Positions 28,498 to 36,830 of a DNA stretch of 64,000 nucleotides are shown in pieces. Location of the stretch: assembly GCA_038248655.1 (NCBI GenBank), contig JBBRXG010000003.1, positions 1 through 64,000 on the forward strand, read 5' to 3'. The position numbers and the translations under genes were made by a program. Each line of letters starts with the position of its first letter. The first letter of the stretch is position 1. The DNA comes from DATBLE01 sp038248655. Its GTDB lineage: Bacteria > Actinomycetota > Thermoleophilia > Gaiellales > Gaiellaceae. Below the pieces are notes generated by a model. It saw nothing but the letters and a program-made list of their open reading frames with translations. It had not been told where the DNA came from and did not search any database.

Positions 28498-29621
28498 TCG
28501 CGGGGGCGGCGGAGACGCGCTACGCGCGCCGGCCGGGGCCGGAGACGACGCTGACGCTGCTCGCCGCCGCTGCCCGGGGCGCGCTCGGAGACGCGGGGTT
28601 CGAGCTGCGCGACGTCGACGGGCTCGCCGTTTCCTCGTTCACCCTCGCGCCCGACCACGCCGCCGACGTCGCCTGGCGGCTCGGGCTGCGCCTGCGTTGG
28701 CTGATGGAGGATACGAGCGGCGGGGCCTCCGGCCTGAACATGCTCCAGCACGCGACGCGGGCGGTCGAGGCAGGGGACGCGGAGGTCGTGCTCGTCCTCG
28801 CCGGCGACCGGTTCGGCGAGGGTGACTTCGGCCGCCTCGCCGCCGCGTACAACGGCGCGACCCGCGACCACCTGGCGCCGATCCCCCACGGCGGGCCGAA
28901 CGCGCTCTTCGCGCTCTTGACCCTGCGGCACATGCGGGCCGAGGGCCTCACCCGCGACACCTACGGCCGGCTCGTCGTCGCGCAACGCACGTGGGCGAGC
29001 TCGAATCCCGGCGCGCTTCACCGGCAGCCGCTCACGCTGCAGGACTACCTGGCCGCGCCGACCGTGGTCGAGCCGCTCGGACTCTACGACTGCGTCCCGA
29101 TCGTCTCGGGAGCGGATGCGGTCGTGGTCGCCGCGAGGCCCCGCCCGGGCTCCCCGCGGGTCGAGGTCAGCGCCCTCGTCGCGGCCTACAACCCCGATCA
29201 CCAGGAGGGAGACGGACTGCGCACCGGGCTCGGCGAGGCGGCCCCGGCCCTCTGGGACAGCGCCGGGGTGGGTCCGGGGGACGTCGACGTCGCCGCCGTC
29301 TACGACGACTACCCGGCGATGGTGCTGATCCAGCTCGCCGACCTCGGGCTCGTCGAGAACGGAGACTCCGCCCGCTTCGTCGAAGAGGTGATCGCCACCC
29401 GCCGGCTGCCCGTGAACACCTCGGGCGGCCAACTCGCCGCCGGGCAGGCCGGCGCAGCGGGGGGCCTCCACGGCCTCGTCGAGGCGGTGCGACAGCTTCG
29501 CGGCCGGGCGGGCGAGCGCCAGGTCGAGGACGCTCGGGTCGCGCTCGTCACGGGCTACGGCATGGTCGCCTACCGCTACGGCGCGTGCGCCAACGCAGCA
29601 GTGCTCCGGCGGCTGGAATGA
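28494..29621 (+). CDS. Thiolase-like protein (acetyl-CoA acetyltransferase family)
   Basis: 375 aa from a GTG at 28494 overlapping the ligase stop. It belongs to the SCP-x/thiolase-like group that pairs with DUF35 proteins: DTSGGASGLNMLQHATRAVEAGDAEVVL, where the usual active-site Cys position is GGAS, and later NTSGGQLAAGQAGAAGGLHGLVEAV with a His-less GG motif. The missing Cys suggests a non-classical thiolase or aldolase role, as in steroid side-chain retroaldolases of the Ltp2 type. A DUF35 partner follows with a 4-base overlap. Confidence 0.82.
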   Translation: MIAGAAETRYARRPGPETTLTLLAAAARGALGDAGFELRDVDGLAVSSFTLAPDHAADVAWRLGLRLRWLMEDTSGGASGLNMLQHATRAVEAGDAEVVLVLAGDRFGEGDFGRLAAAYNGATRDHLAPIPHGGPNALFALLTLRHMRAEGLTRDTYGRLVVAQRTWASSNPGALHRQPLTLQDYLAAPTVVEPLGLYDCVPIVSGADAVVVAARPRPGSPRVEVSALVAAYNPDHQEGDGLRTGLGEAAPALWDSAGVGPGDVDVAAVYDDYPAMVLIQLADLGLVENGDSARFVEEVIATRRLPVNTSGGQLAAGQAGAAGGLHGLVEAVRQLRGRAGERQVEDARVALVTGYGMVAYRYGACANAAVLRRLE

Positions 29622-29923
29622 CCGGCGTTCCCGTCTCCGTCTGCGCGCGCTGCCGGCGCGTGGTCTTCCCCGCGCGCGAGCTGTGCCCGGGCTGCGGATC
29701 TTCCCACTGGCATCGCGACGAGCGCTCGGCCGGTGTCGTCGAGGACGCGACGGTGGTCGAGCGGGCGCCCCGCGGGCTGCGGGCCGGCGCCCGAGTCGGA
29801 ACGGTGCGCCTGGACGACGGCCCCCGTCTCGTCGCCCGCCTCGGGCCGGGGGCGGAGATCGGCGCCCGAGTGCGAGTCGTGATCGAGGAAGGTGCGCCGG
29901 TCGCGCTACGGTACCCCGTGTAA
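29618..29923 (+). CDS. Zn-ribbon/OB-fold DUF35 protein, partner of the thiolase-like protein
   Basis: 101 aa, ATG overlapping the previous stop (ATGA). An N-terminal zinc ribbon CARCRRVVFPARELCPGC (C-x2-C...C-x2-C) and a C-terminal OB-fold (GTVRLDDGPRLVARLGPG). In known pairs DUF35 proteins bind and activate thiolase-like enzymes such as Ltp2 and DitF, so the two genes probably make one complex. Confidence 0.85.
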   Translation: MTGVPVSVCARCRRVVFPARELCPGCGSSHWHRDERSAGVVEDATVVERAPRGLRAGARVGTVRLDDGPRLVARLGPGAEIGARVRVVIEEGAPVALRYPV

Positions 29924-29937
29924 GCGGAACCGCTCCG

Positions 29938-30885
29938 ATGGCCAAGCCCTTCGCCTCCAGCACCGACCTCGAGCAGAAGCCCTCCACGCTCGAGGAGATC
30001 GCGGAGGGCGTGTACGCGTTCACGGCCGAGGGCGACCCGAACGTGGGCGCGGTGGTCGGCCCCGAGTCCGTCCTCTGCGTGGATGCGCGGGCGACGCCGA
30101 CGGCGGCGGGCGAATGGCTCGCTGCGCTCCGCGAGCGCACCGAGAAGCCGGTCGAGCTCCTCGTGCTCACGCACTACCACGCCGTCCGGGTGCTCGGCGC
30201 CTCCGCCTTCGACGCCCGGCACATCGTCACGCATGCGAGCACGCACCGGTGGATCCGCGACCGCGGCGCGCAGGATTGGGAGTCGGAGTACCGGCGGTTT
30301 CCGCGCCTGTTCGAGGACGCGACGTCGATTCCCGGGCTGACCGTGCCGGACCTGGTCTTCGCCGACCGGCTCACGGTCTTCCTCGGCAACCGGGAGGTCC
30401 AGCTCCGCTGGCTCGGCCGCGGCCACACGGCCGGCGACACGGTGGTCTGGTTGCCGGAGGAGCGCGTCCTCTTCGCCGGCGACCTCGTCGAGGCGCGGGC
30501 GGCGCCGTACATGGGCGACGCCTTCGTCGAGGACTGGCAGGCGGGCACGCTCGCCGGTATCGAAGCGCTCTCGCCCGAGGCGCTCGTGCCCGGACGCGGT
30601 CCGGCGCTCCGGGGCGACGAGGTCGGCCGCGCGATCGCCGAGACCGGCGAGTACCTGCAGGCGGTCTGGTCGACGGTTCGCGGCGCCCGCGAGCGGGGCG
30701 AGGGGCTGAAGGACGCGGCGGCGTCGGCGCGGGCCGCGCTCGAGCCTCGCTTCGGGGACTGGTGGATCTTCGAGCACTGCTTCCCGTTCAACGTCGCCCG
30801 CTGCTACGACGAGGCGGGCGGGGTCGAGCCGCGAGTCTGGACCGCCGAGCGGGACGCCGAGGTCTGGGCCGGGCTGCAGGGGTAG
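29938..30885 (+). CDS. MBL-fold hydrolase with a non-canonical metal motif
   Basis: 315 aa from an ATG at 29938. The overall fold is metallo-beta-lactamase: LVLTHYHAVRVLGASAFDA, WLGRGHTAGDTVVWLP, VLFAGDLVEARAAP and ALVPGRGPALRG. The usual HxHxDH is HYHAVR here (H79, H81, then V83 and R84 instead of Asp and His). I recall relatives with the same HYHAVRVLGA motif in aromatic-degradation clusters, so it may be a family trait. Predicted to hydrolyse a thioester, lactone or similar intermediate. It lies 14 bases after the DUF35 gene. Confidence 0.82.
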   Translation: MAKPFASSTDLEQKPSTLEEIAEGVYAFTAEGDPNVGAVVGPESVLCVDARATPTAAGEWLAALRERTEKPVELLVLTHYHAVRVLGASAFDARHIVTHASTHRWIRDRGAQDWESEYRRFPRLFEDATSIPGLTVPDLVFADRLTVFLGNREVQLRWLGRGHTAGDTVVWLPEERVLFAGDLVEARAAPYMGDAFVEDWQAGTLAGIEALSPEALVPGRGPALRGDEVGRAIAETGEYLQAVWSTVRGARERGEGLKDAAASARAALEPRFGDWWIFEHCFPFNVARCYDEAGGVEPRVWTAERDAEVWAGLQG

Positions 30886-30888
30886 GTC

Positions 30889-32310
30889 GTGGCCGAGCCG
30901 GTCGTGATCGTCGGGGCCGGTCCAGTGGGGACGACGCTCGCCCTCGAGCTCGCCCGCCACGACGTCCGCACGATCGTCCTCGACCGCACGTCCGGACTCC
31001 AGCCGACCGGCTCGCGTGCGATCGTGCTCGCCCGGCACGCGATCGAGGCGTTCCGGCGGCTCGGCTGCGGCGCGGCGATCCTGCGGAAGGGAGTCGCCTT
31101 GACGCGAGCGCGGACGTACTTCCGCGACGTGGAGCTGTTCAGCGTCGAGTTCCCGCCGCCCGGGGCCGACGAGATCCCCCGGTTCCTCAACCTGCAGCAG
31201 ACGTACACCGAGCGCTTCCTCCACGAGCGGGTGCGGGAGACGCCGCAGATCGACCTGCGCTGGCAGAGCGAGGTGATCGGCCTCGCCGACGACGGGCGCG
31301 GCGTCACCGTCACGCTTACCGACGGGACGCGGGTCCGCGGCTCGTACGCCGTCGGCTGCGACGGAGCCCACGGCGTCGTCCGCAAGCTGATCGGGGTCGA
31401 GCTCGAAGGCAAGTCCTACGACGATCGTTTCCTGATCGCCGATATCCGGGCCGAGCTTCCGTTCCCGAGCGAACGGCGACTGTTCTTCGACCCGGCTGCC
31501 AACCGGGGCCGTCAGGTCCTCATCCACCCCCAGCCGGACGGCGAGTGGCGGATAGACTGGCAGGTCGCGGGCGAGACGGACGCCGAGCAGGAGCGCTCGT
31601 CGGGCCGGCTGGACGGACGGATTCGGGCGATCTTCGGCGACGCTCCGTACGAGCTCGTCTGGATCACCTCCTACCGCTTCCACGAGCGGCTCGCGAGCCG
31701 ATTCCGCGTCGGCCGCGTGTTCCTCGCCGGCGACACCGCGCATCTGTTCGCGCCGTTCGGGGCGCGTGGCATGAACAGCGGCGTCGAGGACGCCGGCAAC
31801 CTCGCCTGGAAGCTGGCCTACGTCCTGCGCGGCGACGCGCCCGAGTCGCTGCTCGAGTCGTACGAGCGCGAGCGCCGGCAGGCGGCGACGCGGAACCTGA
31901 AGGTGACGAGCGCGACGATGCGCTTCATGGTCCCGCCCACGCGCGCCCACCGCCTGCTGCGCGACGCGATCCTGCGCGCGAGCGTCAGAAGCACGGTCGC
32001 GCGACGCTTCGTCGACGGCGGCAGGCTCGCCGAGCCGGCCCGGTACGGCGGTGGCGACAGCCTGGTCGGCCGGCTCGCCCCGGCAGGTCTGCGGGCGAGC
32101 CTGACGGGGGCGGCTTTCACCGTCGTCTGCATCGCGGCCGGCGCGCCAAGCGTCCGCGGCGTGGCGACGACCGAGCTCGAGGAGCTCGACGGCCTCCCGC
32201 CGCGGACGTGCCTGCTCGTCCGCCCGGACGGCTACGTCGCGGCACGGCTCGCCTCGCCCGATGCGGCCGCGATCCGGGCCGCCCTCGCCGAGGCGCTGTC
32301 CCGAGGGTGA
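30889..32310 (+). CDS. FAD-dependent monooxygenase (PheA/TfdB aromatic hydroxylase family)
   Basis: 473 aa, GTG start three bases after the MBL gene stop. FAD motif VIVGAGPVGTTLALELARH (residues 4-22), NADPH/FAD motif GCDGAHGVVRKLIG near residue 158, and GD motif AGDTAHLFAPFGARGMNSG near residue 281. A reduced thioredoxin-like C-terminus ends in LLVRPDGYVAARL. These enzymes hydroxylate phenolic rings. It is the last gene of the cluster, directly before the IS110 element. Confidence 0.9.
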   Translation: MAEPVVIVGAGPVGTTLALELARHDVRTIVLDRTSGLQPTGSRAIVLARHAIEAFRRLGCGAAILRKGVALTRARTYFRDVELFSVEFPPPGADEIPRFLNLQQTYTERFLHERVRETPQIDLRWQSEVIGLADDGRGVTVTLTDGTRVRGSYAVGCDGAHGVVRKLIGVELEGKSYDDRFLIADIRAELPFPSERRLFFDPAANRGRQVLIHPQPDGEWRIDWQVAGETDAEQERSSGRLDGRIRAIFGDAPYELVWITSYRFHERLASRFRVGRVFLAGDTAHLFAPFGARGMNSGVEDAGNLAWKLAYVLRGDAPESLLESYERERRQAATRNLKVTSATMRFMVPPTRAHRLLRDAILRASVRSTVARRFVDGGRLAEPARYGGGDSLVGRLAPAGLRASLTGAAFTVVCIAAGAPSVRGVATTELEELDGLPPRTCLLVRPDGYVAARLASPDAAAIRAALAEALSRG

Positions 32311-32550
32311 AGCGGGGGCGTAGCCGGTCAAAGTCCCTATGACCGGGGCCGGCCACCTGCGTGGGATGAAATGCTGGCGTGGTGGCCGCCGGGTGTGGTT
32401 GCCGACGCTTCTTGCAGCCTCGTGCGCGTTCAAAGTCTGGTGCGGGGGCCTTGAGGACCGTTGAGTGTCGCTGCGAGCACGAACCCCAGATTCCCGCTTC
32501 GCTCGGTCTTCCTCCCGGCGGCGAGCTACGACGACTGGGAGGTGAGCGTG
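32311..32550 (+). other. Non-coding left part of the IS110 element; possible bridge RNA region
   Basis: 240 bases between the hydroxylase stop and the transposase ATG with no supported gene. IS110-family elements carry a non-coding end upstream of the transposase that encodes the bridge RNA. The stretch from about 32330 is the candidate. I could not define exact element ends. Confidence 0.4.
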
Positions 32551-33895
32551 ATGAAGCAGATCAGGGACCGGGTTGCCGGTCTGGATGTGCATCGGGACAC
32601 GGTGGTCGCTTGCTGCCGGCTGCGTGATCCCGACGGCGAGGTCGAGGTGAGCGGCCGTTCGCGACGACCCGTGGGGGGCTGTCCGAGCTGGCGGCGTTCC
32701 TCCGCGACGCGGCGGTGACGACGGTGGCGATGGAGGCGACCGGCGTCTACTGGAAGGGCCCCGTACTACGCGCTCGAGGGGCTGTTCGAGGAGCTGTGGC
32801 TGTGCAACGCCCAGCACGTCAAGAACGTCCCCGGGCGCAAGAGCGACCTCTCCGATGCCGAGTGGCTGGCGGACGTGGCCGCGCACGGGATGGTGCGCCC
32901 GAGCTTCGTGCCGCCGCCGGCGATCCGGGAGCTGCGCGAGCTGACCCGCTACCGCAAGACGCAGGTAGACGCGCGGGCGAAGGAGATCCAGCGTCTGGAG
33001 AAGGTACTCCAGGACGCCGGGATCAAGCTGACCTCGGTCGCCTCCGCGGTCTGGAGTGCCTCCTCGCGCGCGATGGTCGAGGCGCTGATCGCCGGTGAGC
33101 GCGACCCGGCCGTGCTCGCCCGGCTGGCCAAGGGGCGGATGCGTTCGAAGGTCGCCCGGCTCGAGGAGGCGCTGGCGGGCAGCTTCGGCTCCCACCACGC
33201 GATCGTCTGCCGGCAGATCATCGAGCACATCGATTTCCTCGACTCCTCGCTCGCCGCGCTGAACGAGGAGATCACCGCCCGGCTCGTCCCTTTTGAGCCG
33301 GCGCTCGCGTTGATCAGCTCGATCACCGGCATCTCACGCACGACCGCCGAGGTGATCGTCGCCGAGACCGGCGCCGACATGTCTCGCTTCCCGAGCGCGG
33401 GCCACCTCTGCGCCTGGGCGGGGCTGGCGCCGGCCAGCTACGAGTCGGCCGGTAAACGACGCCCGGCCGGCACCCGCCATGGCGCGCCCTGGCTGCGCCG
33501 CACGCTCATCGAAGCCGCCAGGGCGGGGGCGCGCAGCAAGGGCAGCTACTTCTCCGCCCAATACGCGCGGATCGCCCGACGACGCGGCCCGAACAAGGCC
33601 GCGGTCGCCGTCGCCCACTCCATGCTCGCGGTCGTCTGGCATCTGCTCACCACCGGCGCCTTCTACCAGGACCCCGGCGCCGACTACTTCGAGCGTCGCC
33701 ACGATCCCGTCGTCGAGGCGAAGCGGCTCAGACAACGGATCGAGGCGCTCGGATTCGAGGTCATCCTGCACGAGAAGGCGGCATAGCTCCCCACTCGCGC
33801 TCAACCACACCCGACATCTTCACCCGACCGAACGAGGTCCTCCTCGCACGCTCACAAACCCGCGACAGGCAAGGCATTTCACCCCAGCAGGAGTG
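32330..33895 (+). mobile_element. IS110-family insertion sequence, decayed (ends approximate)
   Basis: A transposase of the DEDD/Transposase_20 type spans 32551-33786 with non-coding flanks. No inverted repeats are expected in this family and none were found. The boundaries given are estimates from where neighbouring genes end. It inserted at the edge of the catabolic cluster and begins a region of gene remnants. Confidence 0.7.
32551..33786 (+). pseudogene. IS110-family transposase with two frameshifts
   Basis: The N-terminal DEDD domain starts MKQIRDRVAGLDVHRDTVVA. Near 32650 the frame must shift to read FATTRGGLSELAAFLRDAA and MEATGVYWKG (catalytic Glu). Near 32762 it shifts again to read YYALEGLFEELWLCNAQHV and KSDLSDAEWLADV (two Asp). 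From there the frame is intact to the TAG: SITGISRTTAEVIVAETGAD and the Transposase_20 region GLAPASYESAGKRRP with the candidate catalytic Ser. Without shifts only the C-terminal 300 residues could be made. Assembly errors are possible, but two in 110 bases favour real decay. Confidence 0.85.
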
Positions 33896-33899
33896 GGTA

Positions 33900-34289
33900 C
33901 TACCGTCGGGACTGCGATCCCGATCGTCGATGACGCTCCTGAGGGTGATCCCGGTCGATCTGTTCACGCGCCTCACCGACCTTCTCGACCACCACGAAGC
34001 CGACGTGTTTCTGGACGACCTGCTCGACGTCCGGCTGCACGTGACCCGGAACGACGACGAATCTGTATCGCTGGGACAGGATCTGCTCATAGAGGACGGG
34101 CGGCACGTCGATCTTCTCCAGGCACGGGGTCTTCGCGCATTCGCAGTGGAACGGCATCGGGTCGCCGACGCCATGGAGCTCGGCTCCCTCCTCGATCTTC
34201 CGGTTCACGTCCCGGACGATCTCCTCGTTCCGCGCCGCGCGTTGCGCGAAGTCCATCCCCTGCCTTGAGATCAACCTGAGTGGCATCAT
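33900..34289 (-). CDS. Conserved actinobacterial hypothetical protein
   Basis: 129 aa, or 118 aa if the ATG at 34256 (MDFAQRAARNEEIVRDVN) is used. HCECAKTPCLEKIDVPPVLYE and RFVVVPGHVQPDVEQVVQ followed by VGFVVVEKVGEA form a pattern I know from small proteins of soil actinobacteria with a short Cys cluster; function unknown. The Cys cluster (CEC-x4-C) could bind a metal. The C-terminal tail is rich in Arg and His. It lies between the IS element and remnants, so it may be part of accessory DNA. Confidence 0.65.
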   Translation of the reverse strand: MMPLRLISRQGMDFAQRAARNEEIVRDVNRKIEEGAELHGVGDPMPFHCECAKTPCLEKIDVPPVLYEQILSQRYRFVVVPGHVQPDVEQVVQKHVGFVVVEKVGEAREQIDRDHPQERHRRSGSQSRR

Positions 34290-34356
34290 CTCGCCGTTCC
34301 TATTCTCTCTGCCTTCCCGACCGACAGCGCCCCGTCGATCGCTTCCAAGGTGGCGA

Positions 34357-34584
34357 TTAGCGACCCGATCTCACCGGCTGCGAGCACGTCGAACGGCTGG
34401 GGAGCGGAAGCGACATCAGCTCATCGGCGATCTCGGCCGCACGAGGAGCGAGCGCCCGGCCGTTCTTGGAGCGGACGCCGTGCTTCACGTTGCGGGAGTT
34501 GCCCTCCACCTCCGCGGGCGGAGTCAGCGTCTTCGCGTGCCCGGGCCGGGTTCCGTGGCGTGCCATAAGGCGTTGCTTGCTCAT
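34357..34584 (-). pseudogene. Short terminase-small-subunit-like remnant
   Basis: 75 aa from an ATG at 34584. VEGNSRNVKHGVRSKNGRALAPRAAEIADEL resembles the N-terminal part of phage or plasmid proteins of the P27 small-terminase-like kind found in actinobacteria, but the frame stops soon after. Probably a truncated remnant of a mobile element. The assignment is from motif memory only. Confidence 0.4.
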
Positions 34585-34588
34585 GACG

Positions 34589-34862
34589 TCAGCCTGCCGA
34601 CGCGATCGGACCGTCACGAAGCGCCGCCTCCGGATCACGACGACGAGCTTGGTGTCTTCGGTTCTGAACAATGGCGGCCTCTAAATCCCTGTCGCTATCG
34701 GCTTCTCCGGCGTCGTCTGTTCGGTTCTGAACATCGGCGTTCACCGTGCCCAGGCCGACGCCGAGTGCTTTCGCTGTGGCCCGCTGCGTCGCCGGCGGCT
34801 CGGCCGCTTTGCAATCGCCTCGCAAAACGGCCGCTCCGCGTAAGGTAACGCGTGCTAGCTGG
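34589..34862 (-). pseudogene. Remnant of a helix-turn-helix protein
   Basis: The frame reads ATQRATAKALGVGLGTVNADVQ, a helix-turn-helix of the kind found in mobile-element proteins, followed by a degenerate tail with a repeated VQNR element. There is no start with a ribosome site. It overlaps the extended frame of the neighbouring remnant. Taken as decayed accessory DNA. Confidence 0.35.
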
Positions 34863-35019
34863 ACTAACCACACACCTTCGAGACGGCTGATTGCGTCCGG
34901 ACGAAGAGGACAAGCGCGGCGCGACGGGTCGGCATGCGCGCGGTCGGAGAGAGCTGCACCCGCCCTCGTAGGCACGCAACATCAGGGCAGCGGCGAAGCC
35001 GGAGACTGTGCAGAAGCTG
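34863..35019. other. Intergenic stretch with no supported gene
   Basis: Lies between the remnants and the Asp23 operon. Less GC-biased than its surroundings. I see no RNA gene or convincing terminator. Confidence 0.5.
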
Positions 35020-35256
35020 CTACCGGACCCGTGGCGGCGCTGTCCCGGGTGGCGGAGGCGGCACCGGCGGTTGCCCGATCCCGCTGCGGAAGCGCGCCTG
35101 CAGCTCCGCCAAATCGAGTTGTCCGAGCAGGAGGGCGGCGCCGAGGTAGAAGACGACCGCGCCGACGAGGCAGAGGATCCCAGCCGCGAAGTCGACGCCG
35201 ATCCACACAGCGACGAAGGCGAAGCCGAGCGCTGCGGCGAACTGTCCTGGACTCAT
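35020..35256 (-). CDS. Small two-helix membrane protein of the Asp23 operon
   Basis: 78 aa. Two hydrophobic segments (about 5-22 and 27-45) precede a short basic stretch and a proline tail (PPVPPPPPGTAPP). The ATG overlaps the upstream stop (ATGA), so it is the last gene of the operon. It resembles in size and layout the DUF2273-like small membrane proteins that accompany Asp23 genes, but I cannot assign it firmly. Confidence 0.7.
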   Translation of the reverse strand: MSPGQFAAALGFAFVAVWIGVDFAAGILCLVGAVVFYLGAALLLGQLDLAELQARFRSGIGQPPVPPPPPGTAPPRVR

Positions 35257-35864
35257 TTGAGCTCCCTTCGGTGTTTGCGGTCGAACCCGGTCAGCGTGAC
35301 GTTGACGGGCATCTGGGGTAGATCGTGCTGGGCGAGCGCAGCGTCGACGCGATCTCGGACGTCGTAGACGGTGCCCGGAACTTCTCGCGCCTGATCAACG
35401 GCGACGCTCACGTTCAACCCGTCCTCTCCGCCGTAGCGTGCCGCTGCGCCGCTAACGGCCGGATGCTGACTTGCCGCGACCTCAGCGGCCCGCTCGATCG
35501 CGCGCGGCTCGACGCTGACCGTCGTCAGCTCGTCCTCATAGAGGTCGAGGCTGCTGCGTGCGAGATACGGACGGGGGATCTTCTTCCACGCGAGATAGGC
35601 GCAGAGCAGGAACGTGGCCAAGCCGGCGAGGCCCGCGATCAGGCGTACGCGGTCGGTTATGTCGCCCGCCTCAAGACCTGCGAAGTAATCGTAGATCGTC
35701 CGGTACCCGCTGATCTGGTCGACGCGGCGCGGGGACGCCTTCAACCCGAGCAATGCCAACATTAGGCCGTACCAGACGAGTGCGCCGCCGGCGACGACAA
35801 CCAGCAGGTCCCCGAGATAGCCGATTGGGGAGACCCGGATGCGCAGACGCTGGCGCACCATCAC
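35253..35864 (-). CDS. amaP: Membrane protein with Asp23-like C-terminal domain (AmaP-like)
   Basis: 203 aa. Two N-terminal membrane helices (about 16-42 and 75-95) and a cytoplasmic domain with SLDLYEDELTTVSVEPRAIERAA and NVSVAVDQAREVPGTVYDV. This fits AmaP, the alkaline-shock membrane anchor that tethers Asp23 to the membrane in staphylococci. ATGA overlaps on both sides. Symbol by architecture, not by close sequence match. Confidence 0.65.
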   Translation of the reverse strand: MMVRQRLRIRVSPIGYLGDLLVVVAGGALVWYGLMLALLGLKASPRRVDQISGYRTIYDYFAGLEAGDITDRVRLIAGLAGLATFLLCAYLAWKKIPRPYLARSSLDLYEDELTTVSVEPRAIERAAEVAASQHPAVSGAAARYGGEDGLNVSVAVDQAREVPGTVYDVRDRVDAALAQHDLPQMPVNVTLTGFDRKHRRELK

Positions 35865-36463
35865 TGCACCCGTGCACGCCCCCGCTCGCCCAGTCTTGGG
35901 CGCACGCGGGTTCGGAGGTGGAACGCATTGGCGAGCGGCTCGACCGCGCCGCTGACGCGTGTGACGATCTCATTCGGTGCGCGGTTCCTGGGGTGGAAGG
36001 CGGTCACTCGCAGCCCGCCCCCAGTGCGCCAGCGGCTCGACCGAACCCGGGTCTTCGCGAGGCTGACGCCGCGCTCCTGCTCCGCCAGCGCCGCGGCGAT
36101 CTGCGTCAGGGGCCGGCGCCGTGCGGCGAGGGTAGATCCTTCCTCCCCATCGAGCACGAGCACGCGCTCGCGACGGGGTGCCAGCTCTCCCACGAGCACC
36201 AGCAGCCCGAGCGCGGCCGCCGCCGCCCCGGCGCCGACCGAGATCCAGGCAGTCGGCCCGCTGCGCTCGAGAGACGAGAGATAGTCGCCGGCGATGTCCT
36301 CGAGTTGGGGCAGCCGGAAGTGGGCTGCGAGCCTTGGGAGGCTGAGTGTATTCGAGTTGCCCTGCAGGGAGAAGATCGCGGTCGCCAGCCCGAGAGCAGC
36401 GAGAGCCACCAAGAGCAGGAAGGCGATCGCGCGCGCCAAGGCGCGGAGCGCGAGAACGATCAC
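35861..36463 (-). CDS. Membrane protein, DUF6286/AmaP-like
   Basis: 200 aa. Two hydrophobic segments (about 5-32 and 70-92) then a soluble part with RVLVLDGEEGSTLAARRRPLTQI and SGGLRVTAF-type beta strands. A similar layout is found in actinobacterial Asp23 operons (DUF6286). Start overlaps the upstream Asp23 stop (ATGA). Probably a second anchor or paralogue of the following gene. Confidence 0.6.
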   Translation of the reverse strand: MIVLALRALARAIAFLLLVALAALGLATAIFSLQGNSNTLSLPRLAAHFRLPQLEDIAGDYLSSLERSGPTAWISVGAGAAAAALGLLVLVGELAPRRERVLVLDGEEGSTLAARRRPLTQIAAALAEQERGVSLAKTRVRSSRWRTGGGLRVTAFHPRNRAPNEIVTRVSGAVEPLANAFHLRTRVRPRLGERGRARVQ

Positions 36464-36810
36464 AGAGGTTCTCCCATCGGTTCGACGTCCTCGATCGAGA
36501 CGTCGATCGAGCCAACGAGATCTCCGAGCCCTGCTTGCTCCGCTGTCCGGACGATCCGCTCACGAATCAGCTCCGCCAACTCGCGAAGCGGCACGGGCCG
36601 CGCGATCAGGTGGAGCTCGATCGCGTATCGCCCGTCGGCCTGTGCAGCCGCCACGATCCCGGGCAGGCGCTCGCCGTCGACCTCGGTGATCCAGACGCCG
36701 TTCGGCCCGGCATCGGTGCCGGCGACGTCCGGGACTGCAAGCGAGGCTCCGAGCGCAATCTGCGCCAGCGTGGCACGCTCCGAGGAGCGCTGCGTCTCGA
36801 GCTCAGACAC
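36460..36810 (-). CDS. Asp23-like protein without membrane segment
   Basis: 116 aa. SLAVPDVAGTDAGPNGVWITEVDGERLPGIV and YAIELHLIARPVPLRELAELIRERIV followed by VGSIDVSIEDVEP follow the Asp23/Gls24 strand-helix pattern though shortened. Start is 20 bases after the larger Asp23 gene. Likely a partner subunit of the same shell or membrane patch. Confidence 0.65.
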   Translation of the reverse strand: MSELETQRSSERATLAQIALGASLAVPDVAGTDAGPNGVWITEVDGERLPGIVAAAQADGRYAIELHLIARPVPLRELAELIRERIVRTAEQAGLGDLVGSIDVSIEDVEPMGEPL

Positions 36811-36830
36811 GGTGATCCGGCTGTGACGTG

